Source: Rhizobium leguminosarum (GTDB lineage Bacteria > Pseudomonadota > Alphaproteobacteria > Rhizobiales > Rhizobiaceae). Taken from it: 64,000 nucleotides of DNA. Position numbers and translations under genes: made by a program. The notes under the pieces were generated by a model. It saw only the letters and a program-made list of their open reading frames with translations, was not told the DNA's origin and made no database searches. The stretch covers positions 1 through 64,000 of the forward strand of contig NZ_MZMU01000010.1 of assembly GCF_004123835.1 (NCBI RefSeq), written 5' to 3'. Positions 36,403-45,738 of the stretch are shown here, piece after piece; position 1 is the first letter of the stretch, and the number at the start of each line of letters is the position of its first letter.

Positions 36403-36494
36403 GTTTTACCGGGGTGGATTGTCGCGATCGGGGAAAATTGAACGTTTTTGGGCAATTCTCCGCGTTGCAAACAATTGCCCGCCAAGCGTTGCAA

Positions 36495-37382
36495 TCAGGC
36501 AACTTGTGCCTTCTTCCAGCTCGCCGGCGTGATGCCGACATGCTTGCGGAAGACGCGGGTAAAATGCGCCTGATCGGCAAAGCCGGTTTCGGCAGCGATG
36601 GTCGTCAACGCATTTTCGCTTTCGACAAGCAGCCGCTTGGCCCTGTCGAGCCGGGCATTGGTCTGCCATTGATGGGGAGCGATGCCGGTCGAGGCCTTGA
36701 AGGCATGGCTGAAATGCGACTGCGACAGGCCTGTCAGGGCCGCGAGTTCCTCGAGGCGGATATTGCGCAGGCAGTTTTCCTCGATGAATTCGGTGGCGCG
36801 GCGAAGCTGCCAGGAGGCCAACTTGCTGCGTTTGCGCGGCATCGCCTTGGCGATCTTCAGGACGTCGATGATCAGCGCCAATGCCAGGCCGTCGCCATAG
36901 AGATCGTGCAGCGGCTCCGGATTGAGGCATTCGGCGGCGACCAGCTGTGCCAGCGACAGCACCCGCTCATCGGAAAACAGAAGCTGCGGGCTTTCGAGAC
37001 GGCGCGGATCGATATCCTCCATCAGCCGGCGGCTGACGGTCTCGGCGTCGAAATGGATGTCGAGGTGGCGCACCGAATGCACGTCGGTCAGATCGGCCCA
37101 GACTTCCATGCCGGCCGGCACATAGGAGATCGGCCGTTTCTCCGTGTCCTGGACGGTGCCCTGCGCCTTCGGCGAGAGCTTGATATGCGAATTGCCCGGT
37201 CCCCGCTTGTCGAGCATGATGAACAGCCGCGGATCGCGCGAGACGTAATAGCCGCCGGCATAAGAGGCGCATTCCACGTCCCAGACATCGGCGACGATGC
37301 CGTTCCACAGGCGGCGATGCACGCCGACGACGGAGAAGCCCTGGATCTTGTTCTGCATCCGCGGTTGAAACGTCATTTCCAC
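36495..37382 (-). CDS. AraC-family regulator next to the siderophore receptor
   Basis: The 295-residue protein has a nonconserved N-terminal half and a C-terminal AraC DNA-binding domain (about residues 190-290) with two helix-turn-helix motifs. These are LRNIRLEELAALTGLSQSHFSHAFKASTG and ALTTIAAETGFADQAHFTRVFRKHVGITPASWKK. It lies 165 bp upstream of the receptor on the same strand. AraC regulators in this position often activate receptor genes in response to the siderophore. Upstream, AATAAAC and GTTTATT arms (37407-37413, 37431-37437) form an inverted repeat. Confidence 0.88.
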   Translation of the reverse strand: MEMTFQPRMQNKIQGFSVVGVHRRLWNGIVADVWDVECASYAGGYYVSRDPRLFIMLDKRGPGNSHIKLSPKAQGTVQDTEKRPISYVPAGMEVWADLTDVHSVRHLDIHFDAETVSRRLMEDIDPRRLESPQLLFSDERVLSLAQLVAAECLNPEPLHDLYGDGLALALIIDVLKIAKAMPRKRSKLASWQLRRATEFIEENCLRNIRLEELAALTGLSQSHFSHAFKASTGIAPHQWQTNARLDRAKRLLVESENALTTIAAETGFADQAHFTRVFRKHVGITPASWKKAQVA

Positions 37383-37513
37383 TTCCGCCTCCGGCCACGC
37401 GCCGGAAATAAACCTTCAATTTGTACTCAAGTTTATTACCGCAGGCGGAACCGGATGGCAATTACCAAATCCGGGATCAAGTCTGCTCCCAATCCGGGGA
37501 AAGCGGCGTCAAA

Positions 37514-38272
37514 TCAAACCTTCGACACCGAGAAGCTGAGGCGGGCATTGCCGAGCAGAATGTCGATCTCGCCGGGTTCGGTCAGTTCGATCGCGCCGCT
37601 CAACGTGCCCGTTGTCATGAGCGCACCGGCCTTCAGCGATGTCCTGGGGCGCAAGCTGTCATTGGCATAATCGACGAGCCAGGTGAGAACGTCGCCTTTC
37701 GGATGCTGTGCCGGACCATCATAGATCGTGCGGCCGGCATGGGTGACCTTGAGCGGCGTGCCGGCGGCGGTATCGACGACGCTTTTTTCGACCTCCGGGC
37801 CGAGCACATAGCCGCTATTGCCGAGGCGGTCGGCGACGAACAGCAGAAACGAAACGCTGCCGCTTTCCTTCACGGCGCTGACCAACAGCTCGGCGCCGAG
37901 ATAGACAGCGGAAATCGCCTCGACCACCTCAGTGCGGCTGTAGGGAACGCCCGCGCGGACTGGCAGGTCGCTGCCGAGACGGACGGCGATCTCGGTTTCG
38001 AATTTCAGGCCCGGATACCAGGGAATGTCCGCGCCCGAAACGGCTTCGACATAGGGATACAGCGGAGCGGTGACCGCCTGGTCCTGCGGCGAGACCGTCA
38101 CCTTCCAGGCATTGCTCGAAATACGGTCCGCAGCAGTGAGCAAATTCTGTGCCTCCATCGCCTGATGGAGATCGGCGGGCAGCGGGAAAGTGCTCGTTGC
38201 CTCCTGTCTGCCGGCCTGTCGCAGGCTGTGAAGCCTGGCTGCAACCGTGCGCGGATCGAATGTCTCTGTCAT
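37514..38272 (-). CDS. 2-keto-4-pentenoate hydratase / FAH-family protein
   Basis: The 252-residue protein resembles the MhpD-like hydratase/decarboxylase branch of the fumarylacetoacetate hydrolase fold. Residues EIAVRLGSDLP and a PHKGDVLTWL-like segment (QHPKGDVLTWLVDYAND) match the metal-binding and C-terminal regions. The family hydrates 2-oxo-4-enoates in aromatic catabolism, but no such pathway is nearby. It lies 79 bp after rhaK on the same strand and could be read from the rhamnose operon. A GAGGAGATAGC ribosome-binding site sets the start at 38272. Confidence 0.72.
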   Translation of the reverse strand: MTETFDPRTVAARLHSLRQAGRQEATSTFPLPADLHQAMEAQNLLTAADRISSNAWKVTVSPQDQAVTAPLYPYVEAVSGADIPWYPGLKFETEIAVRLGSDLPVRAGVPYSRTEVVEAISAVYLGAELLVSAVKESGSVSFLLFVADRLGNSGYVLGPEVEKSVVDTAAGTPLKVTHAGRTIYDGPAQHPKGDVLTWLVDYANDSLRPRTSLKAGALMTTGTLSGAIELTEPGEIDILLGNARLSFSVSKV

Positions 38273-38351
38273 GCTATCTCCTCGACCTGATTTTCGAGGT
38301 GCCACACTAACGAGAAGGCAGGGACGAACAAGGCCGCTTTTGGAAAGACTC

Positions 38352-39731
38352 CTATTCCATCGCCGCGTACCAGCGGGTGCGATAGCTGGTCAGTCCCGGG
38401 ATATCGGCCGGTGGAACATGCGTCTCGGCACCCGATACTGGCCGGATGCCGGTGAGAAGGGCTGCGCCCTGGCTGGTGCCGGTCGAGCCCGGAAGGGCCA
38501 TGACCTCGCGGCCGGTCAGGGCCGCAAGCAGCTTGAGATAGGTCCCATTGAGCGCAAAAGGCCCTTCGACGATAACGGGGCCTTTTGCGCCGATCAGTCC
38601 GAGGCAGGCATCGGTCATCAAAGCGAGATAGAGACAGGCGGCGGCAGAGCGTTCCTCGCGGTTTGCCTCTTCGGCGCCGATCCAGCGGCTTGTCTTTCCC
38701 GGAAAAGGCCCGGAACCGGAGGCGATATTCGCCAGCAGCATCATGCCCTTGTCGATGACCGGGCCGATTGCCGCCTGAGCGGCTTTTTCGTCGACAGGGC
38801 CGATCTCGGCCAACAGGATCTCGAATTCACGGCCGCCCATGAAACGGGAAGAGGGCACGGCGCGGCCATAGGCATCGACATTGGCGAGCGCATCGCGTTT
38901 CGGATCGAGATGATCGAGATCGCCGCCGACGCCGAAATTGATGACCCATGTGCCGGTGGAGACGACGGCGAAGGGTGCCTCCCGATGGACCAGATGCGGC
39001 AGCAGCGAGGCATTGGAATCGTGAATGCCGCAATAGACCGGCACGGGTGCGGCAAGGCCGAGCTCAGCGGCGATGTCGGGCAGGACCGGGCCGAGCGCAT
39101 CGAAGGCGGAACGGATCGGCGCCATGAGGTCGCGGATGGCGAGCCTGTCGACGAGCGAGGAATAGTGGCCCTCCCTCGGGTTCCAGAGGTCGGTATGGCA
39201 GCCGAGCGAAGTCAGCTCATTGGCGGCAACACCGGTCAGCCGCGCCGTCCAATATTGCGCATAGGTGAGGATGGTCGCAACCTCTGCGAATTCCTCGGGA
39301 AAGGTGGTCTTCTGGTAGTGCAGCTGTGCGCCGACATTGAGACCCATCGCGAGGTGCGGCGAGAAGGTTTCGTCGAAGGAGGGGCGCAGCCGCGTATAGG
39401 CATCACGGACTTCCTGCGGATATTCGTGTTCATAGTCGATGACAGGCATGGCAAGCGCGCCGTCCCGGGCAAGGAGTGCTGCGGATGCGCCATGGGTGGT
39501 GATCGAAATGGCGTCGAAGCCGGGCTCGCGCGCAAGGCTCTTCAGCGCATCGAGCGCAAAGGACCAGAGAGCCTCTACGTCGTAATGCGGATAGAGACCG
39601 GTTTTGAGCGCGATATTGGGCCGTTTCAGGACGGCGATCTCGGCGCCCGTCTCGCTGTCGAGTACGACGATCTTGGCATTGGTCTTGCCGATATCGAGGA
39701 CGGCGATGCGGCGATAGGAGGTGGCGTTCAT
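38352..39731 (-). CDS. rhaK: RhaK rhamnose/rhamnulose kinase (FGGY family)
   Basis: The 459-residue kinase has an N-terminal phosphate loop [16 protein letters not shown] and a [10 protein letters not shown] segment in the ATPase fold, as in FGGY sugar kinases. In R. leguminosarum this kinase is known to be required both for rhamnose phosphorylation and for activity of the rhamnose ABC transporter. It is the last rha gene of the transporter operon, and its start overlaps rhaU by ATGA. Confidence 0.9.
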   Translation of the reverse strand: MNATSYRRIAVLDIGKTNAKIVVLDSETGAEIAVLKRPNIALKTGLYPHYDVEALWSFALDALKSLAREPGFDAISITTHGASAALLARDGALAMPVIDYEHEYPQEVRDAYTRLRPSFDETFSPHLAMGLNVGAQLHYQKTTFPEEFAEVATILTYAQYWTARLTGVAANELTSLGCHTDLWNPREGHYSSLVDRLAIRDLMAPIRSAFDALGPVLPDIAAELGLAAPVPVYCGIHDSNASLLPHLVHREAPFAVVSTGTWVINFGVGGDLDHLDPKRDALANVDAYGRAVPSSRFMGGREFEILLAEIGPVDEKAAQAAIGPVIDKGMMLLANIASGSGPFPGKTSRWIGAEEANREERSAAACLYLALMTDACLGLIGAKGPVIVEGPFALNGTYLKLLAALTGREVMALPGSTGTSQGAALLTGIRPVSGAETHVPPADIPGLTSYRTRWYAAME

Positions 39732-40048
39732 GGCATATGGAAGACGGTGACCAGGTCGCTCTGGACCGGCGAATTATCGGGATTGGTCGCCATGATATCG
39801 GCCATGTGCGCCCACCATTTTTTCATGACCGGATGGTCCGGCAGGCTTGCCATCGAATGGTTGGCGGGCCGTGTCAACACGCCGAACAGCGTGTTGGTCT
39901 CGCGGTCGAGATGAATGGAATAGTCGCTGGCGCCCGACTTGTGCAGAAGATCGACCAGTTCCGGCCAGATCTCGTCATGCCGCTTGCGGTATTCGGCTTC
40001 CATGCCGGGATTGAGCTGCATCTTGAAGGCGTGTTTTTCTAAAGTCAT
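39728..40048 (-). CDS. rhaU: RhaU L-rhamnose mutarotase
   Basis: The 106-residue protein contains the rhamnose mutarotase signature residues: a [17 protein letters not shown] segment with the catalytic His, [14 protein letters not shown], and [11 protein letters not shown] with paired tryptophans. It interconverts alpha and beta anomers of L-rhamnose and speeds its use. It overlaps both rhaK and rhaQ by 4 bp. Confidence 0.93.
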   Translation of the reverse strand: MTLEKHAFKMQLNPGMEAEYRKRHDEIWPELVDLLHKSGASDYSIHLDRETNTLFGVLTRPANHSMASLPDHPVMKKWWAHMADIMATNPDNSPVQSDLVTVFHMP

Positions 40049-41052
40049 CGGGAGCTCATGACCTTGATGCGACGGGCGATGATCGGGATGGCGATGGTGA
40101 CGATCAGAAGCAGGCCGATGAAGATCGACATGACGATGCCGGGCACGTTCAGCAGGCCGAGGCCGAAGGTGACGAGGCCCATGACGAAGGCAGCGATGAC
40201 GACGCCGGCGATGGTACCGGAGCCGCCGAGGATCGAGATGCCGCCGAGCACGACCATGGTGACGACTTCGAGTTCCCAGCCCTGGGCGATCGACGGCCGG
40301 GTCGAGCCGAGGCGCGAAGTCAGGCAGACGGCGGCAACGCCGCTCATGACGCCGGTCAGCAGGAAGAGGATGAATTTGACGCGCTCGACCGGGATACCGG
40401 AAAAGCGGGCGGCGAAGTCGTTGTTGCCGATCGCATAGACCTGTCGGCCGAAATTCGTCGCATGCAAGAGGACGGCGAAGAGGATCGCCAGCACGATGAA
40501 GAGCACGAATTCGAAGGAGAATACCCAGAAGACATAACCTTGGCCGAAATAGGCAAAATCAGCCGGGTATTTGCCATAGGCCTGGTCGCCGAGCACGATA
40601 TAGGAAATGCCGCGGAAGAGGCTCATCGTGCCGATGGTGACGACGATCGACGGCAGTTTCAGCACCGAGACCAGAACGCCGTTGAAGATGCCGCAGGCAA
40701 GACCGGTGCCGATGCCGATCGCGACCAGGCCCGGTGTGCCGATGCCGACCTGCGCTGCCGCGCCCATCGCCGTCGAGGCGAGCGCAATGATCGCAGCGAC
40801 CGAGAGGTCGATCTCGCCTGATATGACGAGCAGCGCCATGGCGAAGGCGATCATCGCCTTTTCGGTGAAATTGAAGGTGGCGTCCGAAAGATTCCAGGAA
40901 TCGAGGAAATAGGGCGAGGCGAGCGAATTGAAGATGAAGATCAGCACGGCGACGGCAAAGAGCAGCACTTCCCAGCTCGCGGCGATGCGGCGAAAAGGCG
41001 TGCCGAGGCGGTCGGGAATGACCCGCTTTTCGTGTGTGGACACGGTGCTCAT
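40045..41052 (-). CDS. rhaQ: rhamnose ABC transporter permease RhaQ
   Basis: The 335-residue permease has about nine membrane helices and the RbsC/XylH family loop [20 protein letters not shown]. With RhaP it forms the rhamnose channel. Start and stop overlap rhaP and rhaU through ATGA junctions, which argues for equal expression of the two permeases. Confidence 0.9.
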   Translation of the reverse strand: MSTVSTHEKRVIPDRLGTPFRRIAASWEVLLFAVAVLIFIFNSLASPYFLDSWNLSDATFNFTEKAMIAFAMALLVISGEIDLSVAAIIALASTAMGAAAQVGIGTPGLVAIGIGTGLACGIFNGVLVSVLKLPSIVVTIGTMSLFRGISYIVLGDQAYGKYPADFAYFGQGYVFWVFSFEFVLFIVLAILFAVLLHATNFGRQVYAIGNNDFAARFSGIPVERVKFILFLLTGVMSGVAAVCLTSRLGSTRPSIAQGWELEVVTMVVLGGISILGGSGTIAGVVIAAFVMGLVTFGLGLLNVPGIVMSIFIGLLLIVTIAIPIIARRIKVMSSR

Positions 41053-42050
41053 GCTGCTGCCTCCGTTCTGATCTCGGCTGCGGCGCGGTCGCGCAGGATG
41101 ATGCGGCCGCGGTTGCGCTCACGCCTGGCGTTGAAGGCGACGGCGAGAATGATGACGGTTCCGGAGATCGCCATCTGCGTGAAGGGTGAAATGCCGATGA
41201 CAGGCAATGCATTCTTGATGACGCCGAGGAAGAGCGCACCGAGCACGGTGCCGGCGACCGAGCCGACGCCACCGGCAATCGAGATGCCGCCGATGACGCA
41301 AGCTGCGACGCTGTCGAGTTCGAAGCCGTTGGCGATATCGACATAGGCGACGGCATAACGAGACACCCAGAGATAGCTCGCAAGGCCGGCCAGCGCGCCC
41401 GACAGAACGAAGGCCAGGAATTTCGTCCAGCCCGTATCGATGCCGGCATAGACGGCCGCGGTCGGATTGCCGCCGGTCGCATAGGCCGAGCGGCCGAACT
41501 GGGTGTATCTGAGCAGGACATACATCAGCAGCACGATGACGATGCCCACCCAGCCGAGAACCGGCAGGCCGAGGATCGGCGTGCGCGGCACCGACAGGAA
41601 GACCGGCGTCATCTGGTGGGCATTCACCCACGCCCCGCCCGACAGCACGAAGGCCATGCCGCGATAGATGGTGAGCGTGCCGAGCGTCACGACGATCGGC
41701 GGGATTTCGAGCGCCCAGACGAGAAAGCCGTTGATGGCGCCGAGACAGGCGCCGATGACGATCGCGGCAAGGATCAGCACGACGAGCGGCAGGTCGGGAT
41801 AGGCGGCATTCATCATCGCGATCGCCATGCCGGTGAAGGCGAGGTTGGCGGCGACGGACAGGTCGATCGATTTCGTCAGGATAACCGTCATCTGCGCCAG
41901 CGCCAGGATGATCAGGATGGAGGTATCGTTGAAAATGCCGGCGAGATTGTCCGGCGTTGCGAAATCGGCAGCGCGCGTCGAAAAGATCGCGATCATCACC
42001 ACGATGATGAGGAACAGCAGAGTTTCGCGTTTTCTGATCAGTCTTGCCAT
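41049..42050 (-). CDS. rhaP: rhamnose ABC transporter permease RhaP
   Basis: The 333-residue permease has the RbsC-type helices and the loop GGISIAGGVGSVAGTVLGALF. The start at 42050 is preceded by AAGGTAAGAGC and gives the MARLIRKRE start usual for this family. An ATG at 42083 would overlap rhaT. It ends in an ATGA overlap with rhaQ. Confidence 0.9.
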   Translation of the reverse strand: MARLIRKRETLLFLIIVVMIAIFSTRAADFATPDNLAGIFNDTSILIILALAQMTVILTKSIDLSVAANLAFTGMAIAMMNAAYPDLPLVVLILAAIVIGACLGAINGFLVWALEIPPIVVTLGTLTIYRGMAFVLSGGAWVNAHQMTPVFLSVPRTPILGLPVLGWVGIVIVLLMYVLLRYTQFGRSAYATGGNPTAAVYAGIDTGWTKFLAFVLSGALAGLASYLWVSRYAVAYVDIANGFELDSVAACVIGGISIAGGVGSVAGTVLGALFLGVIKNALPVIGISPFTQMAISGTVIILAVAFNARRERNRGRIILRDRAAAEIRTEAAA

Positions 42051-42075
42051 GCTCTTACCTTGTGCATTGCGGGCC

Positions 42076-43611
42076 TCATGCATTGCCGGTGGCGGCGCGC
42101 ACCAGCACTTCCGGCGACAGCTCGGCGCGTTCGAAAATTCCGGCGGCGAGACCCTCCTTCATCACCAGGACGCGGTCCGACATGCCGATGATTTCGGGCA
42201 GTTCGGACGAGACCATGATGATCGACAGGCCCTCGGCGGCGAGTTCGCTGATGAAGCCGTGCACGGCCGCCTTCGAGCCGATGTCGATGCCCTTTGTGGG
42301 TTCATCGAGGATGATGACCTTCGGCGCCGTCGCCAGCCATTTGCCGATGACGACCTTCTGCTGGTTGCCGCCGGAGAGCGTGCCGACCGGGACGGAAAGG
42401 GCCGCGGCGCGTAAGTCCAGCCGCTCGGCATATTTGCGGGCGAGGGCGAATTCTTCTGCCGCCCTGAGGAAGCCTCGGCGCGAGGTGCGGGCGAGCGAGG
42501 GCAGCGTTATGTTCTGGAAGATCGGCATCGGCAGCGCCAACCCGTGGCGGCCGCGCTCCTCCGGCACGTAGACGATGCCGGCGCGGATTGCGTCCTGCGG
42601 CGAATGGATGGTGATTTCGCGGTCTTCGAGCATCATGGTGCCGGAGAGCGGCCTGGTAATGCCGAAGAGCGATTGGGACAGTTCCGAACGGCCGGCGCCG
42701 ATCAGGCCGTAGATGCCGAGAATCTCGCCCTGGCGCAGGGTGAAGGAGATGTCGCGGAATTCGGTGCGGTGGCTGTAGTTGCGGATCTCGAGAACCGGGC
42801 CGCCGATGGCGACATCGACCTTCGGAAAAGCATTCTCGACGTCACGGCCGACCATCATGCGGACGATCTCGTCCTGCGGCGTTTCCTTCAGCCGGCCCTG
42901 GCCGACGGCGCGGCCGTCGCGGAAGACGACGAAATCGTCGGCGATCTCGTACACCTCGTCGAACTTGTGGCTGATGAAGAGGATCGCCTTGCCCTTTTCC
43001 TTCAGGCCGCGGACGATGCGGAAGAGATCGTCGATCTCCTTGCGGGAAAGGGCTGCTGTCGGTTCGTCCATGATGACGATGCGGGCCTCGATCGACAGCG
43101 CGCGCGCGATCGCCACCAGATGGCGCTGCGCGATCGAGAGGTCCTTCAGCCGGATCGTTGGATCGATATTGCTTTCGAGCGCGGTCAGCAGCGCCTTGGC
43201 GCGGCTGTTCATCGCCTGCCAGTCGATAGTGCGCAAACGCGTGCGCGGCGCATGGCCGAGGAAAATGTTTTCGGCAACCGTCAGTTCGTCGAACAGCACG
43301 GTTTCCTGATGGATGGCGGTGACGCCGGCGTCGATTGCGGCCTGGGCGCTGGCAAAGGTCACCGGCTGGCCGTCGACGAGGATCTCGCCTTCGTTCGGCC
43401 TGTAGATGCCGGTCAGGATCTTGACGAGCGTCGATTTGCCGGCGCCGTTTTCGCCGATCAGCGCGGTGACCGTGCCGGGATGCAGCGCGATGCTGACATT
43501 GTCGAGCGCCTTCACGCCCGGAAAGATCTGGGAGATGCCGCGCATTTCCAGAATGGCGGGCGCATCACCGGGTTTGCTGTCCGTGGCGGTTTGTTGAAAG
43601 GCGGCGTTCAT
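42076..43611 (-). CDS. rhaT: rhamnose ABC transporter ATPase RhaT (two ATPase domains)
   Basis: The 511-residue protein is a tandem sugar-import ATPase. The first domain has Walker A GENGAGKSTLVKIL and DEPTAALSRKE; the second has a degenerate Walker A region (GLIGAGRSEL) and the signature LSGGNQQKVVIGKWL with DEPTKGID. One active and one modified site is normal in this family. It is separated from rhaS by a hairpin and lies 25 bp before rhaP. Confidence 0.92.
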   Translation of the reverse strand: MNAAFQQTATDSKPGDAPAILEMRGISQIFPGVKALDNVSIALHPGTVTALIGENGAGKSTLVKILTGIYRPNEGEILVDGQPVTFASAQAAIDAGVTAIHQETVLFDELTVAENIFLGHAPRTRLRTIDWQAMNSRAKALLTALESNIDPTIRLKDLSIAQRHLVAIARALSIEARIVIMDEPTAALSRKEIDDLFRIVRGLKEKGKAILFISHKFDEVYEIADDFVVFRDGRAVGQGRLKETPQDEIVRMMVGRDVENAFPKVDVAIGGPVLEIRNYSHRTEFRDISFTLRQGEILGIYGLIGAGRSELSQSLFGITRPLSGTMMLEDREITIHSPQDAIRAGIVYVPEERGRHGLALPMPIFQNITLPSLARTSRRGFLRAAEEFALARKYAERLDLRAAALSVPVGTLSGGNQQKVVIGKWLATAPKVIILDEPTKGIDIGSKAAVHGFISELAAEGLSIIMVSSELPEIIGMSDRVLVMKEGLAAGIFERAELSPEVLVRAATGNA

Positions 43612-43638
43612 CAGCTTCTACCAGTGTCGAATGAGAAT

Positions 43639-43662
43639 CCCGGCGGCCATCAGGCCGCCGGG
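43639..43662 (-). promoter_or_regulatory. intercistronic hairpin between rhaS and rhaT
   Basis: CCCGGCGGCC and GGCCGCCGGG arms (10 bp, perfect) enclose a 4-nt loop. In the direction of rha transcription no T-run follows, so this is more likely an mRNA-stabilising or attenuating stem that allows more RhaS than RhaT. Such stems are common behind binding-protein genes. Confidence 0.6.
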
Positions 43663-43683
43663 CTTTTATGCGTCGGCCCCAGA

Positions 43684-44679
43684 TCAGAAGACCTTGGAGA
43701 ACTGGTCGATATTCGAAGCATTGTAGACGAAGGGATCGGCCATGGCGGCTTCACCGTTGTCGCCGACCTTGATCTTGCCCATGCGGCCGGCTTCGATCTC
43801 GCTGCCTGGCTTGCCGTCGGTCTCGCCCTTGACGAGGCGATAGGCGATCTGCGTTGCGGAGTAGCCGAGATCGATCGGGTTCCAAATGGCGAATTCCTTC
43901 GTGGCGCCCGACTTGATCGCGCCGGCCATTTCGGACGGCAGACCGAGACCCGTGACGTAGACCTTGCCGACAAGGCCCTTGTCTTCGACAACCTTCGATG
44001 CGGCGAGAACGCCTACCGTCGTCGGAGCGACGATGACCTTGATGTTCGGGTTCGCCTTCAAGAGGCCCTCGGCTTCACGATAGGACTTGTCCGAGAGGTC
44101 GTCGCCATAGACTGTGGTGACGAGGTTGAGGCCCGGGAAATCCTTGAGCTGCTTCTTCATCTGGTCGATCCAGATGTTCTGGTTGGTCGAGGTGGTCGTG
44201 GCGGACAGGATGGCGAAGTCACCCTTGCCGCCGTCGAGATGGTCCTTGACGAGCGTCAGGCACATCTTGCCGATCAGCTCGTTGGACGACGGGTTGAGCT
44301 GCAGGATACGGCCTTCAGGTGCCACGCCGGAATCCCAGGAGATGACCTTGATGCCGCGCTGTGTAGCCTTCTTCAGCGCCGGAACGAGCGCGTCGGGATC
44401 GTTGGCCGAAACGGCGATGGCGCTGACGCCCTGGGCAATCAGCGAGTTGATGACTTCGATCTGGCCTTCGGCCGTCGTCGTCGTCGGACCGGTATAGATG
44501 ACCTCGACGCCGCCGAGTTCCTTGGCGGCTTCCTGCGCACCCTTGTTGGCAGCATCGAAGAAGCCGTTGCCGAGCGACTTGACGACGAGACCGATCTTGA
44601 TGTCGGCAGCACTTGCCGTGCCGGCCATCATGGCGACGGCAAATGCCACGCCGATTGCGAGTTTCTTTGCGAGTTTCAT
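43684..44679 (-). CDS. rhaS: rhamnose-binding periplasmic protein RhaS
   Basis: The 331-residue protein has a signal peptide ending TASAADI and a type-1 sugar-binding fold of the RbsB class (KIGLVVKSLGNGFFDAANKGAQEAAKELG). It captures L-rhamnose for RhaTPQ. The start at 44679 follows GGGAGGATGAAAGC and gives a normal signal peptide; a longer reading adds nine unrelated residues. It lies 48 bp after rhaR. Confidence 0.92.
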   Translation of the reverse strand: MKLAKKLAIGVAFAVAMMAGTASAADIKIGLVVKSLGNGFFDAANKGAQEAAKELGGVEVIYTGPTTTTAEGQIEVINSLIAQGVSAIAVSANDPDALVPALKKATQRGIKVISWDSGVAPEGRILQLNPSSNELIGKMCLTLVKDHLDGGKGDFAILSATTTSTNQNIWIDQMKKQLKDFPGLNLVTTVYGDDLSDKSYREAEGLLKANPNIKVIVAPTTVGVLAASKVVEDKGLVGKVYVTGLGLPSEMAGAIKSGATKEFAIWNPIDLGYSATQIAYRLVKGETDGKPGSEIEAGRMGKIKVGDNGEAAMADPFVYNASNIDQFSKVF

Positions 44680-44727
44680 GCTTTCATCCTCCCACTTGAT
44701 TGACACTCTTCACACCTGGCCGGCGCC

Positions 44728-45540
44728 TTATGCGACCGACGAGGAATCCTCCTTGATTGCCTGGGCGACCGGGCTCGCGACAATGAGCCTGATGCCGGCA
44801 TTCTCGATCATCCTGACGGCTTCCTCTGGAATGCCGTCATCGGTGATGATCGTCGACACACGCTCGAGCGGGCACAGAATGAGGCTCGACCGGCGATGGA
44901 ACTTGCTGGAATCGGCCATGACGACCAGTTCGTCGGCCTGATGCATCAGCTTCTGTTCGCTTTGAATAATCAGCGCATCGGCTTCCATGATGCCGAGCGG
45001 GCCGACGCCCTGCGCGCCGATGAAGAAGCGGCGGGCGTAGAAATTGCGGATCGCGTCATTGTCGAAGGGGGAGAGGATCAAGCTCTGCTCGCGATAGATC
45101 GCGCCGCCTGGCACAGTCACCGTGTTCTTCGAATGCTTGACCAGATGTTCGGCGATGGCGAAAGAATTGGTCATCACCTGCAGGCGGTGCGCCGCCATGA
45201 AGTGCACCATCTGGAAGGTGGTCGTGCCACCGTTGATGATGATCGCGTCGCCCGGATCGCAAAGCTCGACGGCTTGGCGTGCGATTGCGCGCTTCTTGTC
45301 GATATTGACCGATTCCGAAACGCGGAAGGGGCGCCCGGCGAGATTGCCGAGCTGCGGCGGATGCACGGCCTCGGCGCCGCCGCGCACGCGCCGGATCTTG
45401 CCCTGAACATGAAGAGCCGCGATGTCGCGCCGGATCGTCGCCTCGGAAGCCTCGGTCAGTTCGGAAATATCCTGAACCGTCACGACGGACTTTTCCTGAA
45501 CGGCGCTCAGAATGATGCGATGGCGTTCGCGTTCGTGCAT
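44728..45540 (-). CDS. rhaR: RhaR DeoR-family regulator of rhamnose genes
   Basis: The 270-residue regulator has an N-terminal DeoR helix-turn-helix (residues about 5-58, EKSVVTVQDISELTEASEATIRRDI) and a C-terminal sugar-phosphate-sensing fold with IINGGTTT and a GALGI-like region (GPLGIMEADALI). In R. leguminosarum RhaR is the negative regulator of both rha units. It is first in the minus-strand operon and faces rhaD. GAAGGAGGAGCCCC is a strong ribosome-binding site. Paired operators are visible at 45585-45653. Confidence 0.92.
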   Translation of the reverse strand: MHERERHRIILSAVQEKSVVTVQDISELTEASEATIRRDIAALHVQGKIRRVRGGAEAVHPPQLGNLAGRPFRVSESVNIDKKRAIARQAVELCDPGDAIIINGGTTTFQMVHFMAAHRLQVMTNSFAIAEHLVKHSKNTVTVPGGAIYREQSLILSPFDNDAIRNFYARRFFIGAQGVGPLGIMEADALIIQSEQKLMHQADELVVMADSSKFHRRSSLILCPLERVSTIITDDGIPEEAVRMIENAGIRLIVASPVAQAIKEDSSSVA

Positions 45541-45584
45541 GGGGCTCCTCCTTCGATCGTTTATTTCGCACATATGACAATGTG

Positions 45585-45653
45585 TCAATCAAAAACGATC
45601 ATAAATTTTCATATTGCGCTGCACAATAATCGAATTTGATCGTTTTCGATTGA
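45585..45653. promoter_or_regulatory. candidate RhaR operator pair
   Basis: TCAATCAAAAACGATCA (45585-45601) and TGATCGTTTTCGATTGA (45637-45653) are inverted copies matching at 16 of 17 positions, with centres 52 bp apart (about five helical turns). They lie midway between rhaR and rhaD. A partial third copy (CGATCGTTTATTTCG) is at 45554-45568. The arrangement would let one RhaR complex repress both divergent promoters. Confidence 0.65.
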
Positions 45654-45738
45654 CAAGCTGCGTTTTGATGAGCGATACCGTCAGCGAAAAGGGGCGCGAA
45701 CTTTGTGTCTCGATGAAGATTTCATATGGGAGGATGAC

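Noticed and set aside
36330-36494. Upstream extension of the TonB receptor reading frame
   Set aside because: It precedes a perfect signal peptide, covers the IRO box and promoter, and shows no conserved sequence.
38247-39914. Plus-strand frame of about 555 codons opposite rhaK and rhaU
   Set aside because: It is an antisense shadow with no recognisable protein family.
42544-44703. Plus-strand frame of about 719 codons opposite rhaT and rhaS
   Set aside because: It is an antisense shadow of two certain genes.
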